Shown: positions 55,218-64,000 of the stretch, one piece after another | How positions within the stretch are numbered: position 1 is the first letter of the stretch | How the letters are laid out: each line of letters starts with the position of its first letter | Assembly (NCBI RefSeq): GCF_002954405.1 | Contig: NZ_MQWC01000004.1 | Location: 2,531,909-2,595,908 of the forward strand | Reading direction: 5' to 3' | DNA length: 64,000 nt | DNA from: Salinibacter sp. 10B | GTDB taxonomy: Bacteria; Bacteroidota; Rhodothermia; Rhodothermales; Salinibacteraceae | Position numbers and translations under genes: made by a program | Notes under the pieces: model-generated | Told to the model about the DNA's origin: nothing | Seen by the model: the letters and a program-made list of their open reading frames with translations, nothing else | Database searches by the model: none

Positions 55218-58200
55218 TTACGCTTCTACCGTCGCCACCGTCGCGGTCTCCTCCAGCAGCAGGTCCTCCATCACGTGAAGCGCGTCGTTGAGCGTGGACA
55301 CGTCCTGCACGATGGCTCGCATGAGGCCGCCCTCCACGTCGTCCTTCATCACGTACTCGCGGTCCAGAAGGGAGAGCTTCTCCAGCAGCGGGTGGAAGAC
55401 CTCCTCGTAGAAGTAAGGATCGGCGTTCTCGCTGGGGAGGTAGAGGAAGAGCCGCTCGTTCTTGTAGACCACCTTCGGCATGCGCAGCCGCTCGCCGAGG
55501 AGGCGGAGCTGGGCACCGGTGAGCAGATTTTCGACCGGGTCCGGGACATCCCCGAAGCGGTCCTCGAGCTCGTCCAGCAGGTCCACGAGCGTCGTCTCGT
55601 CCGGCGCGTCGCTGATGCGGCGGTAGAGGTTGAGGCGCTCGGTGTTGTCGCGCACGTACTCGTCGGGAATGTAGGCGTCCTCCTCCACGTCGACGGAGGT
55701 CTCGGGCCCCGGCGGCACGGCCTCGCCGTCGAATACCTCTTCGAACTCCTCTTCCCGCAGCTCCTTCATCGCCTGGTCGAGGATCTTGTGGTACATCTCG
55801 TAGCCCACGTCCTCCACGAAGCCGCTCTGCTCGGCGCCCAGCAGCGAGCCGGCCCCGCGGATGTCGAGGTCCCGCATCGCAATGTCGAAGCCGCTGCCGA
55901 GGTCCGAGAACTGTTCCACGGCCTTGAGCCGCTCGCGGGCGTCGTCGGTGAGACTGTGGATGGAGGGCACCAGGAGGTAGCAGAAGGCCTTCCGCTGCGA
56001 CCGGCCCACCCGGCCCCGCAACTGATGCAGTTCCGAGAGCCCGAAGTGCGAGCCCGCGTGGTTGATGATCATCGTGTTGGCGTTGGAGATGTCGACGCCG
56101 TTCTCGATGATCGAGGTGGAGACGAGCACGTCCAGCTTTTCGGTGAGGAAATCGACCATAACGTCTTCGAGCTCGCTCGCGCTCATCTGGCCGTGGCCCA
56201 CGCCGACGCGCACGTCGGGCACCATCGCCCGCACCATTTCCGCCACCTCGTTGATCGTCTTCACCCGGTTGTGGATGAAGAAGACCTGCCCGCCGCGGCT
56301 CGTCTCGTAGACGATGGCGTCGCGGATCAGGTCCTGGTCGAAGGTGTGGATCTCGGTGTTGATGGGCTGCCGGTTCGGCGGCGGCGTCTTGATGAGCGAG
56401 AGGTCCCGTGCGCCGAGGAGGGAGAACTGCAGCGTCCGGGGGATCGGCGTGGCGGTGAGGGTGAGCGTGTCGATGGAGGCCCGCATCTTCCGGAGCTTCT
56501 CTTTCGTCTTTACGCCGAAGCGCTGCTCCTCGTCAATGATGAGCAGGCCGAGGTCGTCGAACTCAATGTCGTCGGAGGTGATGCGGTGCGTGCCGATGAT
56601 AACGTCAACCTGGCCCTTCTCCAGCTTCTTGAGCACCTCCGTCTGCTCCGCCTGCGTGCGGAAGCGGGACAGCACTTCCACGTTCACGGGAAAGCGCTCC
56701 AGGCGACGACTGAATGTCTCGTGGTGCTGCTGGGCAAGGATGGTGGTGGGCACGAGCATAGCGACCTGCTTGCCGTCCTGCACGGCCTTAAACGCGGCGC
56801 GCACGGCCACCTCGGTCTTGCCGAAGCCCACGTCGCCGCACACGAGCCGGTCCATCGGCACCGGCTCCTCCATGTCACGTTTCACAGCCTCGGCGGCCTC
56901 GGCCTGGTCGGGCGTGTCCTCAAACTCAAAACTCGCCTCCATCTCGCGCTGCCACGTGGTGTCGCTGGAGAAGGCGTATCCGTCCGACGCCTTCCGCTTC
57001 GCGTAGAGCTTGATGAGGTCGCGCGCAATGTCTTTGACCTTGCTCTTCGTTCGCTCCTTCGTCTTCTCCCACTGCCCGGAGCCGAGCTTGGTGAGGGTGG
57101 GCGAGTGGCCCTCCTTGCCGGTGTACTTGTTGAGCTTGTGGAGGGCGTTGACGTTGACGTAGAGGATGTCATTGTCGGCGAAGTTGAGGCGCACGGCCTC
57201 CTGCTGCTTGTCGCGCACCGTGATCTGCTTCAGGCCCGCGAACTTGCCGATGCCGTGATCGACGTGCACCACAAAGTCGCCCGGCGTCAGATTCTTGATG
57301 TCGCGGAGGCTCATGCCGCCGCTGTACTTCTTCCGCTTCTTGGTGGAGGGGCGGTGGTAGCGGTTAAAGATCTGGTGGTCGGTGTAGACCGCGAGGCTGG
57401 CCGCGGGCAACTCGAACCCCTCGTGTAGCGACTCTACCACGAGCCGTGCCCAGCCGTGATCGATCTCCGACTCCAGCAGGTCGCGGAGGCGGGAGCTTTG
57501 CCCGTGACTGTCGCAGAGAATGAACGTGTCGAGGTCTCGATCGCCATTCTCTTGCAGCCGGTCGCGCACCACGTCCATGTCGCTGTTGAACGACGGCTGC
57601 GGATCGGCCTCCAGGTCGAGGGTCTCCTTCGGCGTCCCGTTGGTTTGCGTGCTGGCAGCAAACGTGCCGAAGAGGAGGCGCGGGTGTCGGTCGAGCGCCG
57701 CGGCAAAGTGCTCCCCATCGAGAAAGCGCTCGTCCGGCGGCGTCAGGTCGTCGGGCGATTCCTCCGCATCCTCGTCCTCCGACAGCTCTTCTTTTCGATC
57801 CTCGTATGCCTCCACCGCCTCATCGTACTGTGCCTGCGCGCCCTCGCGGAGCTGCGTTTCGTCGACTGTGGCGAGGATCACGTCTTCGGGCAGGTACTCG
57901 AAGAGCGGGATCGATCCCCGGGCCGCATTCTCGCGCTCCAGGTTGGGCACGAGACGGGCGGTGGTGAGACGGCTCACCGAGCGCTGCGTCTCCGGGTCGA
58001 ATTCGCGCAACCCGTCGATCTCGTCCCCGAAGAAGTCGACGCGCACCGGGTAGCTTCCGGCATAGGGAAAGACGTCGAGGATGCCGCCGCGCCGCGCCAA
58101 CTGCCCGGGCTCGTCCACGAACTCCACCGGCGAGAACCCCTGATCCACGAGCCGCTCAACGAGAGCGTCCATCGAGATTTCCTCGCCCGTTTCGACCGTG

Positions 58201-58649
58201 AGCGTCTCGTTCTGCACAGCCTCCGGTGGCGGCACGAGCTCGCCCACCGCATCCACGCTCGTCACGAGCAGTCCCGTAAAGCCCTCCGCCAGCCGCTGCA
58301 GCGCATCGGCCCGCTCGATGAGGGGCGTCGAGTCGGACATCTGCTCTGGGTCGTACGGCGTTTTCCGCGTCGCGGGCACCCGAAGAATGTCCTCCTCCGG
58401 GTCGGTCACCAGTTGCTCTAAGTCGCTCTGCAGGTAGGCCGCCGCGTCCTCGTCCGGCACGAGGCAGCAGAGGGGCGCGCCGGGCGTCTTGTGAATGTGG
58501 TAGAGGAGGAAGGCCGGGAGGGAGCCGGCGGCGCCCGTTACGTGCAACACTGGAGAATCGCTACCATCGACGGCGTCGCTCGCCCATGCGCGGAGGCGGC
58601 TGACGGCCGCGGTCGTCTCGATGCGATTGGCAATGGAGGAGAGAGACAC
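55218..58649 (-). CDS. mfd: Transcription-repair coupling factor Mfd
   Basis: 1143 residues from a GTG start. The UvrB-like N-terminal region is followed by the RNA-polymerase interaction domain ([18 protein letters not shown]), the translocase motor with Walker [20 protein letters not shown] (motif II) and [10 protein letters not shown] (motif III), then the TRG region with [12 protein letters not shown] and [14 protein letters not shown], and the C-terminal Mfd domain ([24 protein letters not shown]). It removes stalled RNA polymerase and recruits UvrA. An open frame on the opposite strand is a GC-rich shadow. Confidence 0.96.
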   Translation of the reverse strand: MSLSSIANRIETTAAVSRLRAWASDAVDGSDSPVLHVTGAAGSLPAFLLYHIHKTPGAPLCCLVPDEDAAAYLQSDLEQLVTDPEEDILRVPATRKTPYDPEQMSDSTPLIERADALQRLAEGFTGLLVTSVDAVGELVPPPEAVQNETLTVETGEEISMDALVERLVDQGFSPVEFVDEPGQLARRGGILDVFPYAGSYPVRVDFFGDEIDGLREFDPETQRSVSRLTTARLVPNLERENAARGSIPLFEYLPEDVILATVDETQLREGAQAQYDEAVEAYEDRKEELSEDEDAEESPDDLTPPDERFLDGEHFAAALDRHPRLLFGTFAASTQTNGTPKETLDLEADPQPSFNSDMDVVRDRLQENGDRDLDTFILCDSHGQSSRLRDLLESEIDHGWARLVVESLHEGFELPAASLAVYTDHQIFNRYHRPSTKKRKKYSGGMSLRDIKNLTPGDFVVHVDHGIGKFAGLKQITVRDKQQEAVRLNFADNDILYVNVNALHKLNKYTGKEGHSPTLTKLGSGQWEKTKERTKSKVKDIARDLIKLYAKRKASDGYAFSSDTTWQREMEASFEFEDTPDQAEAAEAVKRDMEEPVPMDRLVCGDVGFGKTEVAVRAAFKAVQDGKQVAMLVPTTILAQQHHETFSRRLERFPVNVEVLSRFRTQAEQTEVLKKLEKGQVDVIIGTHRITSDDIEFDDLGLLIIDEEQRFGVKTKEKLRKMRASIDTLTLTATPIPRTLQFSLLGARDLSLIKTPPPNRQPINTEIHTFDQDLIRDAIVYETSRGGQVFFIHNRVKTINEVAEMVRAMVPDVRVGVGHGQMSASELEDVMVDFLTEKLDVLVSTSIIENGVDISNANTMIINHAGSHFGLSELHQLRGRVGRSQRKAFCYLLVPSIHSLTDDARERLKAVEQFSDLGSGFDIAMRDLDIRGAGSLLGAEQSGFVEDVGYEMYHKILDQAMKELREEEFEEVFDGEAVPPGPETSVDVEEDAYIPDEYVRDNTERLNLYRRISDAPDETTLVDLLDELEDRFGDVPDPVENLLTGAQLRLLGERLRMPKVVYKNERLFLYLPSENADPYFYEEVFHPLLEKLSLLDREYVMKDDVEGGLMRAIVQDVSTLNDALHVMEDLLLEETATVATVEA

Positions 58650-59190
58650 AGGCGGTTGTGATTCCTGATGTAAGAGAACGTTTTGGATCCGAGTGAGCAG
58701 ACTTCGCTCGGCGTGCTTCTATCTCTCGTGGAGGGCGTGGGGGGGAGAGGGCGAGTGGGCGAAGGGGGGGACGATTCCTCTTTTGCTGGATTCTGTGCGC
58801 CCTATCGCGCACCCTCATTTTTTCTCCCTTTCCCAAGACGCCCAAACACCGAAAGGCCGACGCCCCGATCAGGGTCGGGAACGGCGGCTCTGGAACGAGT
58901 CGTACCGGCGGGAGGGACGGATCACTGTCAGCCCCTTTACGAACCCCCGGAAACGGAAGATTCGCCCTGCATGCGCTCTTCGTGGGCCTTTTGGAAGAGT
59001 CGCAGATGTTTCACGTGAAACCCCGTTCGCTGTCTGGCAGGACTGCCATTTTGAGAGGGATGCGGCTCCGCGCTGGTTTTGGGAAATGCTGCAGGAACGT
59101 GTGGAAGAGAGGGGAAGGGCGAGGGGAGGAGCAATCCTTGAGGGTCGAGGGTTGAAGTATGGCGCTTCTGTCCACAATGCAGAGTCCTAG
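58650..59190. other. Intergenic region mfd / methyltransferase
   Basis: 541 bp, divergent. G-rich 7-bp periodic sequence at about 58727-58782 (GTGGAGG GCGTGGG GGGGAGA GGGCGAG ...) resembles the arms of repeat G. It contains the first parS site (59007-59022). No gene is seen. Confidence 0.4.
59007..59022. promoter_or_regulatory. parS site 1 (ParB-binding)
   Basis: TGTTTCACGTGAAACC matches the bacterial parS consensus TGTTNCACGTGAAACA at 15 of 16 positions. It lies in the mfd-methyltransferase gap. Confidence 0.85.
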
Positions 59191-59823
59191 ATGCCTGATT
59201 CTTCTATTCGAGACGCCTACGGCCAGTGGGCATCTCAGTATGATCGTGACGAGAACGCCACCCGCGACCTGAACGCAGAGGTACTACGCGAACAGTCATT
59301 TCTCCATCCCGACGACGACGTGTTGGAGATCGGCTGCGGGACGGGGTTCAACACCCAGTGGCTTGCGTCGTGCGCCGGGCGGGTGGTGGCGGTAGACTTC
59401 TCCGAGGCCATGCTGGAGACGGCGCGGACACGTCTCGAAGAAACGGACGTCGCGCTCTGGCGGCTGGACGTCACGGAGCCCTGGCCGTTTGACGGAGGGC
59501 AGTTCGATTGCGTTGTGTCCACGCTCGTCCTCGAACACGTGGAGCGGCTCGGTCCCATCTTTCGGGAGGCTCGACGCGTGCTTCGGAGCGGCGGACGGTT
59601 CTACCTCAGCGAGTTGCATCCGTATCGCCAGCTTGGGGGCGCGCAGGCGAACTTCGATCATGAGGCGTCCGGTGAGAACGTCACGATTGACGCGTTCACG
59701 CACCCGGTGTCGGAGTTTGTGAACGAGGGAGTGGGCGCTGGATTCACCGTGCGCGAAATGGGCGAGTGGTATGGAACGAACGACGATCTCCCACGACTGA
59801 TGACGATTCTCTTTGAGAAGTGA
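59191..59823 (+). CDS. Class I SAM-dependent methyltransferase
   Basis: 210 residues. Motif I VLEIGCGTGFNTQWL at about 46-60, acidic residue of motif II in VAVDFSEAML, motif post-I FDCVVSTLVLEHV and motif III-like VLRSGGRFYLSELHP. Type 11/25-like fold. The YrrT/UbiE-like architecture does not reveal the substrate. parS sites lie on both sides. Confidence 0.88.
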   Translation: MPDSSIRDAYGQWASQYDRDENATRDLNAEVLREQSFLHPDDDVLEIGCGTGFNTQWLASCAGRVVAVDFSEAMLETARTRLEETDVALWRLDVTEPWPFDGGQFDCVVSTLVLEHVERLGPIFREARRVLRSGGRFYLSELHPYRQLGGAQANFDHEASGENVTIDAFTHPVSEFVNEGVGAGFTVREMGEWYGTNDDLPRLMTILFEK

Positions 59824-59856
59824 TCGGGATCGGAGGCTCCGCGCAATAGCACCGAT

Positions 59857-59872
59857 TGTTTCACGTGGAACG
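59857..59872. promoter_or_regulatory. parS site 2
   Basis: TGTTTCACGTGGAACG; its reverse complement CGTTCCACGTGAAACA matches TGTTNCACGTGAAACA at 15 of 16 positions. It starts 34 bp after the methyltransferase stop. Confidence 0.8.
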
Positions 59873-59914
59873 TCGTTTCGGGGGATGACAGTCGAGTGGG
59901 GAGGGGAGGGTCGT

Positions 59915-59930
59915 TGTTCCACGTGAAACA
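59915..59930. promoter_or_regulatory. parS site 3 (perfect)
   Basis: TGTTCCACGTGAAACA is a perfect match to the parS consensus TGTTNCACGTGAAACA. Confidence 0.92.
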
Positions 59931-59970
59931 CTGCGACCCCCGATAGAGCGCCGCTGAGGGTGGTGTTGGA

Positions 59971-59986
59971 TGTTTCACGTGGAACG
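59971..59986. promoter_or_regulatory. parS site 4
   Basis: TGTTTCACGTGGAACG, identical to site 2 (15 of 16 in reverse complement). Sites 2, 3 and 4 have start-to-start spacings of 58 and 56 bp. Confidence 0.8.
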
Positions 59987-60090
59987 TAGGGCGGCGCTCA
60001 TGGTGAAGAGCGGGGTTCTAGATCGAATCTCAAGAGAGGGGGGAGGCGTATGCTGAAACAGTTTGAATGCGTCCAAAGAAGATCCCTGAG

Positions 60091-60408
60091 ATGGCTCCAA
60101 CTCCTTCAGCACCTCCAGCGACACGGGCAGACGTGCTTGCGATGTGTGTCCGGCGCTTTCGGGCACACTAACGGCTCGTGGCACTGTACGCCACCCATGA
60201 GGATCCGTACGAGCCAGAGCAGGGTGGGGAGGATGCCCCGCATGTCATTGTCGTTCTGCAGGGGCCGTACGAACACTGGAAAGAAACGGATGCCGTGACG
60301 GACATTCTGGACGAAACGGATTGGGTGGCGCCCGTCACGTCTCACCACGTTGCGAAAGACTCAGCGGTCGCAAAGCGAATGGAGAAGAGGGGGGGGCGTT
60401 TTGACTGA
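60091..60408 (+). pseudogene. Interrupted MNT-like nucleotidyltransferase (paralogue of 60559-60876)
   Basis: From ATG 60091 the frame codes MAPTPSAPPATRADVLAMC and VRRFRAH, then meets TAA at 60169-60171 and continues RLVALYATHEDPYEPEQ to 60408. The part after the stop aligns with the intact paralogue. Relative to RREYREAYGDRLEALYA-like sequence there, two codons are missing exactly at the stop, which suggests a 6-bp deletion created the TAA. A GTG at 60178 could still initiate a 76-residue truncated product. Confidence 0.75.
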
Positions 60409-60558
60409 GGGGTGCAGCAGGCATGAGCATGTCTTTCCTGGAGAGCACAGTCGTTGGGACAGAGAAGCAAGTTTGAGGAGGCCGGCAGCGTGAAACCGGC
60501 ACATCAACGGGTGAATAGAAAAGGTCCAGTACAATCCCGCCACAGGTACGTACGGACA

Positions 60559-60876
60559 ATGGAAGCCACTGAACGAGTAGACATTCTCGCGGCCCTTTCT
60601 CGCCGATACAGAGAGGCATATGGGGATCGTCTTGAGGCGCTATATGCCCTTCCGAGAAATCCCTTTGAGCCGGAGGAAGAACACGAGGGTAAGAATCTAG
60701 ACATCGTCGTCGTGCTCCGCGGCGTTGACGACCATTTTGCGGAGACCGATGGGGTCGTGGAGGTGGCAATGGAGATTGAGCGAGAGTATGACTTTGAGTA
60801 TGGGATTTTTCCCCATCACGCCAGTGAGGACGACGACTTTGTTCGAGTTGCCAGGGAAGAAGGGGTTCGGTTATGA
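60559..60876 (+). CDS. Divergent MNT-domain nucleotidyltransferase, predicted antitoxin
   Basis: 105 residues from ATG 60559. Layout is MNT-like: N-terminal helix (ILAALSRRYREAYGDRLEALYAL), then LDIVVVLRG where the DxD strand belongs, and C-terminal HHASEDDDFVRVAREEG. The classical GSxxRG motif is absent; in its place is PRNPFEPE, and only one Asp of DxD remains. Its 3' end overlaps the HEPN gene by 4 bp (ATGA), the usual toxin-antitoxin arrangement. In HEPN/MNT systems MNT inactivates HEPN by adding AMP; with this active site that activity is uncertain. Confidence 0.75.
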   Translation: MEATERVDILAALSRRYREAYGDRLEALYALPRNPFEPEEEHEGKNLDIVVVLRGVDDHFAETDGVVEVAMEIEREYDFEYGIFPHHASEDDDFVRVAREEGVRL

Positions 60877-61250
60877 CGAGCACAGAATGGATTGAGGCCG
60901 CTCGAATTCGACTTCAGGCCGCCACTGCTCTTCTCGAAAATGACTATCCATCGGATGCGCTCACCCGGGCCTACTTTGCCGTCTTTTCGGCGGGAAAGGC
61001 ACTTCTGCTCAGTCGGGGACTGACGTCCAAAACGCATCGAGGGACGCACACCCTCATTCACAAACATTTGCGGGAGGAGGTCGACACAGCACTGCTCCGT
61101 GCCCTCCAGGAAGAACGAGAAGACTGCGATTACCGACTCCTCCAACCGTCCACTTCGAAAGTGAAACGTCGCCTCCAGCAAGTCCAGTCGTTTGTTGAGG
61201 ATGCCGAGGAGGAAGTGAGGCCCTCTGACGAGGACGACGTTTCCAGGTAG
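60873..61250 (+). CDS. HEPN-domain protein, predicted toxin RNase
   Basis: 125 residues, all helical, COG1895-like: ALTRAYFAVFSAGKALLLSRGL is the typical HEPN helix pair. The loop THRGTHTLIHKHL carries an Arg-x6-His that could serve as the RNase motif. It starts inside the MNT stop codon, so translation is coupled. Convergent with murQ, 7 bp apart. HEPN RNase activity is inferred from the family only. Confidence 0.8.
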   Translation: MTSTEWIEAARIRLQAATALLENDYPSDALTRAYFAVFSAGKALLLSRGLTSKTHRGTHTLIHKHLREEVDTALLRALQEEREDCDYRLLQPSTSKVKRRLQQVQSFVEDAEEEVRPSDEDDVSR

Positions 61251-61257
61251 GCCGAGA

Positions 61258-62187
61258 CTACCCCCGTACACCCTCAATCGCCGGCCGCACGAAGCCGTCG
61301 GTGTTCTCCAGACGGCGTCGGGCCTCGTCCAGCTCCACATCCGCGAGGATCATCACGATGGCCGTCTTGACGTGCCCGTCGCACTGATCCAGGATCTTGT
61401 CCGCCTCGTCGTACCCCACGCCCGTGACCATCATCACGGTGCGGATGCCGCGCTCCACGAGCTTCTCGCTGGTGCGTCGCAGGTCGACCATCATGTTCTC
61501 GTAGACCTTGCCGAGCCGCACCATCGAGGCGGTGGTGATCATGTTGAGGACGAGCTTCTGCGCGGTGCCGCTCTTCATGCGCGTCGAGCCCATGAGCACC
61601 TCCGGCCCCACAACCGGGCAGATGGCCACGTCGGGGTCCACGTCCAGCTCGTCACGTGGAACGGTCGTCACGAAGAGGGTGGGGCAGCCAATCTCGTCGC
61701 GGGCGTGCTCCACGGCGCCTACCACGTAGGGGGTGCGTCCGCTGGAGGCAATGCCGCACACCACGTCGTCCTCGGTGACACCGTGCTCCTCAAGCGCCTC
61801 CGCGCCCTTTTCGGGGATGTCCTCCGCGCCCTCCTGCGAGCGGAAGACCGCCGGTTTGCCGCCCGCGATGATGCCCTGCACCATCTCCGGATCGGTGCCG
61901 AAGGTCGGCGGGCATTCCGACGCATCCACCACGCCGAGCCGTCCGCTCGTGCCGGCGCCCACGTAGAAAAGCCGTCCGCCGTTCTCGAACGCCTCCACCA
62001 CGTGCTCCACGGCCGTTGCAATGTGGTCCAACTCCCGCCGCACGGCGATGGGCACGAGGTGATCCTCCGTGTTGATGACGCGCAGGATCTCCTCCACCGA
62101 GGCGGTATCGATGTGGGTGGAGTTTGGGTTTCGTTGTTCGGTGGCGAGGGATTGCAGCTGATCGAAGAGGGCGGAGTGCTCGGACAT
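61258..62187 (-). CDS. murQ: N-acetylmuramic acid 6-phosphate etherase
   Basis: 309 residues from ATG 62187, giving the standard N-terminus SEHSALFDQLQSLATEQRNPNSTHID. The SIS-domain motifs GAGTSGRLGVVDASECPPTFG and VCGIASSGRTPYV and the signature STRMKSGTAQKLVLNMI are diagnostic. It cleaves the lactyl ether of MurNAc-6-P in peptidoglycan recycling. The neighbouring CHAT gene lies upstream in the same direction. Confidence 0.95.
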   Translation of the reverse strand: MSEHSALFDQLQSLATEQRNPNSTHIDTASVEEILRVINTEDHLVPIAVRRELDHIATAVEHVVEAFENGGRLFYVGAGTSGRLGVVDASECPPTFGTDPEMVQGIIAGGKPAVFRSQEGAEDIPEKGAEALEEHGVTEDDVVCGIASSGRTPYVVGAVEHARDEIGCPTLFVTTVPRDELDVDPDVAICPVVGPEVLMGSTRMKSGTAQKLVLNMITTASMVRLGKVYENMMVDLRRTSEKLVERGIRTVMMVTGVGYDEADKILDQCDGHVKTAIVMILADVELDEARRRLENTDGFVRPAIEGVRG

Positions 62188-62251
62188 ACGCGACCGGACG
62201 GCGATTGAGAAAAGGCGTGTACGTGTAAAAAACGAGAGCCCGGGGCGTGCA

Positions 62252-64000
62252 TCAAGAGGAACGGCCGCGGAACCGGTCCCAGTTTGGGAGGCCGCGCCCC
62301 CAGACGAAGAGGGACGCCCCGACAAGCAGTCCGATCATAAACAGAAGGGCCCAGGCCCAGAGCGGCAGGAAGGCCTTGGAGTCAAGGGGAAGCGCTGCGG
62401 GAGAGCCGTAAAGGACGGGCGGGGCCCAGAAGAAGGGGCTTGCCTTCTGCGGGTGCGCGTCCAGGTAGTCCAGTTGGGCCTTCTGCAGGGCCACGTCCTT
62501 CGGGTGTCCGTTCTGGAGGTAGTGATAAAATCCCTCCATGAGTTCCACGCTCGCCTCGTCGGCCACGGGCCAGAGCGTGGAGACGGTTGACTGCGCGCCC
62601 ATTGCCCGAAAGGCGTACTGGAGTCCCTCCATGCCTTCACCGCCTCGAAGTGTGCCTTTGGCGGTACTGCAGCCGCTCAAGACCACGAGCGGGATCCGGG
62701 TCTGCTGCTCCTGCAGTTCGTGCAGGAAGAGAACGCCGTCCGAGCCCGACGTATCCGCCTCTGCGCCGGGGGCGGTGTCGTCCGGGCGGAGGAGAATAGC
62801 GTTTTGAAGAGGCGAGGAGGCGTTCACGAACGCGTGGGAGGCCACGTGGAGAATGCCGGCCTGGCGGGCATCCCGGCAGAACGAGCGCTCCGTGGCGTTG
62901 TCGTTCAGGGCCAGGCGGGCGTCGGAGACCGAGCGTTTCAGGACATCGAGCTCTCGTTCAACGCCGGGAAGGGGCGGCAGGCGAACTGTGGAGTCCTGCA
63001 CGGCTTCGGGGAGAGCGGTCCGAAGGGCGGACGGGACGGTCTCGAGGGTGTCGAAGGTGGAGACTCCGTAGGCGGCCAGTTGCGGCTCGTAGGACGTCCA
63101 GTCGGTGGCCGACGTGTCCGGAGCGGTGACGAGCGACGGGGCCAGCTCCAGCGAGGTCGCCCGGTCGTGGACGAGGAACCGGGCCTTGGAGGGCGCAAAC
63201 CGGCCGCCGGGCATCGACGTCACGAGCATTGAAAACGGGAGGTGAAAGAGGGCGCCGTCCGGGATGATCGTCACGGGTCGGTCCTCGGGCAGATGGGAGG
63301 AGACCGGTGCGTAGACGGTGTTGTAGAGGCGATGGAGCGGACGAAGGTCAAAGTGGAAGGCATTTACGCGGTCCGGTTTTCCGCGTGCGCTGAACAGGGG
63401 AGACACGGATTTGGTGAGGGTGCGCACGGAGTCCTGCGTGAGGCCGGGGAGCGGGACGGTCCGGAGCGTGTCGGGCGTGAGGACGAACGCGGCCGAGCGG
63501 GGCGATCGGTCGTACACCGGCCACGGGTCGTCGACGAAGTACGCGACGAGGGCACGGTCCTGTCGGCGGAGCGTGGCGGCAATGGAGTCGAGGGACGGGC
63601 GGGTGGAGCGAGAGTCGAGCTGGAGCAGTTGCTGCCGGGCGGCCATGAGCTGTGCCTCCCGGTTTCGAAGCTGGGTCGTCTGCGTGTCGGGGCGAGCGTC
63701 CGTGCTGAGTTGATTGCGCACGGTGGTGAGCGCACGGGACAGGCTGTCCAGGCGAAGGCGGGCCGTCGGGGGAAGCTGTTCGGCCACGCGTGCCTGAGTC
63801 CGGAGGTCGCGGAGGTGGCGGGCGCGGGCATTGTCGAGGGCGACGAATGCCTCGCGGGTCTGATTCTGGGCAAGAAGGGTGCGCACCAGGCCACGGTGCA
63901 CGTTGCGCCACTCGGCAAAGGCCGTCATGGACCACTGCGAAGCCGTGAGGGACGTCCGGTACTCCTCAATAACCCCGATGCCACGCCGATAGTATTTTTC
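62252..64000 (-). CDS. CHAT-domain caspase-like protein, C-terminal part (truncated by window edge)
   Basis: The frame is open to the window end, so at least 582 residues are present and the N-terminus is missing. Helical TPR-like repeats occupy the first 90 or so visible residues (RGLVRTLLAQNQTREAFVAL, ARARHLRDLRTQARVAEQL). The CHAT domain has catalytic His in ILHVASHAFVN and Cys in VVLSGCSTAKGTLRGGEGM, followed by YAFRAMGAQSTVSTLWPVAD. A C-terminal membrane helix (WAWALLFMIGLLVGASLFVW) tethers it. CHAT proteases act in defence and signalling, but many are uncharacterised. murQ lies 64 bp downstream. Confidence 0.88.
   Translation of the reverse strand, partial: EKYYRRGIGVIEEYRTSLTASQWSMTAFAEWRNVHRGLVRTLLAQNQTREAFVALDNARARHLRDLRTQARVAEQLPPTARLRLDSLSRALTTVRNQLSTDARPDTQTTQLRNREAQLMAARQQLLQLDSRSTRPSLDSIAATLRRQDRALVAYFVDDPWPVYDRSPRSAAFVLTPDTLRTVPLPGLTQDSVRTLTKSVSPLFSARGKPDRVNAFHFDLRPLHRLYNTVYAPVSSHLPEDRPVTIIPDGALFHLPFSMLVTSMPGGRFAPSKARFLVHDRATSLELAPSLVTAPDTSATDWTSYEPQLAAYGVSTFDTLETVPSALRTALPEAVQDSTVRLPPLPGVERELDVLKRSVSDARLALNDNATERSFCRDARQAGILHVASHAFVNASSPLQNAILLRPDDTAPGAEADTSGSDGVLFLHELQEQQTRIPLVVLSGCSTAKGTLRGGEGMEGLQYAFRAMGAQSTVSTLWPVADEASVELMEGFYHYLQNGHPKDVALQKAQLDYLDAHPQKASPFFWAPPVLYGSPAALPLDSKAFLPLWAWALLFMIGLLVGASLFVWGRGLPNWDRFRGRSS

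Noticed and set aside
54846-57428. Long plus-strand open frame of about 860 codons opposite mfd
   Set aside because: It is exactly antisense to conserved Mfd domains and has Val/Leu/Arg/His-rich composition. GC-rich third positions keep the opposite frame open.
61649-61664. CACGTGGAAC within murQ as a fifth parS
   Set aside because: It matches the parS consensus at only about 11 of 16 positions and is explained by coding sequence.
1-64000. CRISPR arrays, rRNA genes, transposases or phage genes
   Set aside because: No spaced direct repeats of CRISPR type, no rRNA-like sequence, and no transposase, integrase or phage structural protein was seen.

Overview
The window is a 64 kb piece of a GC-rich bacterial chromosome. 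Proteins are strikingly rich in Asp/Glu and poor in Lys, Shine-Dalgarno sequences are mostly absent, and the gene set (S9A prolyl oligopeptidase, BNR lipoprotein, DUF177-rpmF-plsX-fabH-fabD-fabG cluster) fits a halophilic member of the Rhodothermota/Bacteroidota, most like Salinibacter. That placement is inference from style and gene content; no 16S gene is present.

Layout. 1-9.7 kb: the end of lysS, then a minus-strand block with a BNR lipoprotein, a prolyl oligopeptidase, a small secreted protein, two tandem YchF ATPases, a calcineurin-type phosphatase and nusB. 10-12.5 kb: comEC. 12.7-13.2 kb: a gene-free segment packed with DnaA boxes, a strong candidate oriC. 13.4-24 kb: pgi, a CaCA antiporter, the fatty-acid/phospholipid operon and a DEAD-box helicase. 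24.7-30.7 kb: an orphan PAS histidine kinase, small membrane proteins, a decayed dioxygenase, msrB, DoxX and a metzincin lipoprotein. 30.8-37.3 kb: a complete type III-like restriction-modification pair beside two tRNA genes. 38.2-52.2 kb: the classical origin-proximal series rpmH-rnpA-yidC-mnmE-mnmG-rsmG, interrupted by accessory genes (patatin, acyl-ACP thioesterase, NmrA, DinB and others). 52.2-53.5 kb: an AT-rich foreign-looking insert ending in a second, decayed copy of the rsmG 3' end. 53.6-64 kb: a PH-like membrane protein, an alpha/beta hydrolase, mfd, a methyltransferase, four near-perfect parS sites, an MNT/HEPN pair with a broken paralogue, murQ and the C-terminal part of a CHAT protein.

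How it fits together. Genes left of 13 kb are mostly on the minus strand and genes from 15 kb on are mostly on the plus strand, as expected for divergent replication from an origin near 13 kb. The parS cluster about 46 kb away, and the rnpA-yidC-mnmE-mnmG-rsmG series between them, make the window look like the chromosomal origin domain. However, dnaA, parA and parB are not at their usual places in it.

The most unusual structural feature is a family of intergenic inverted repeats whose arms are built from degenerate 7-bp units. It is seen at at least six gene junctions, each with its own heptamer variant.
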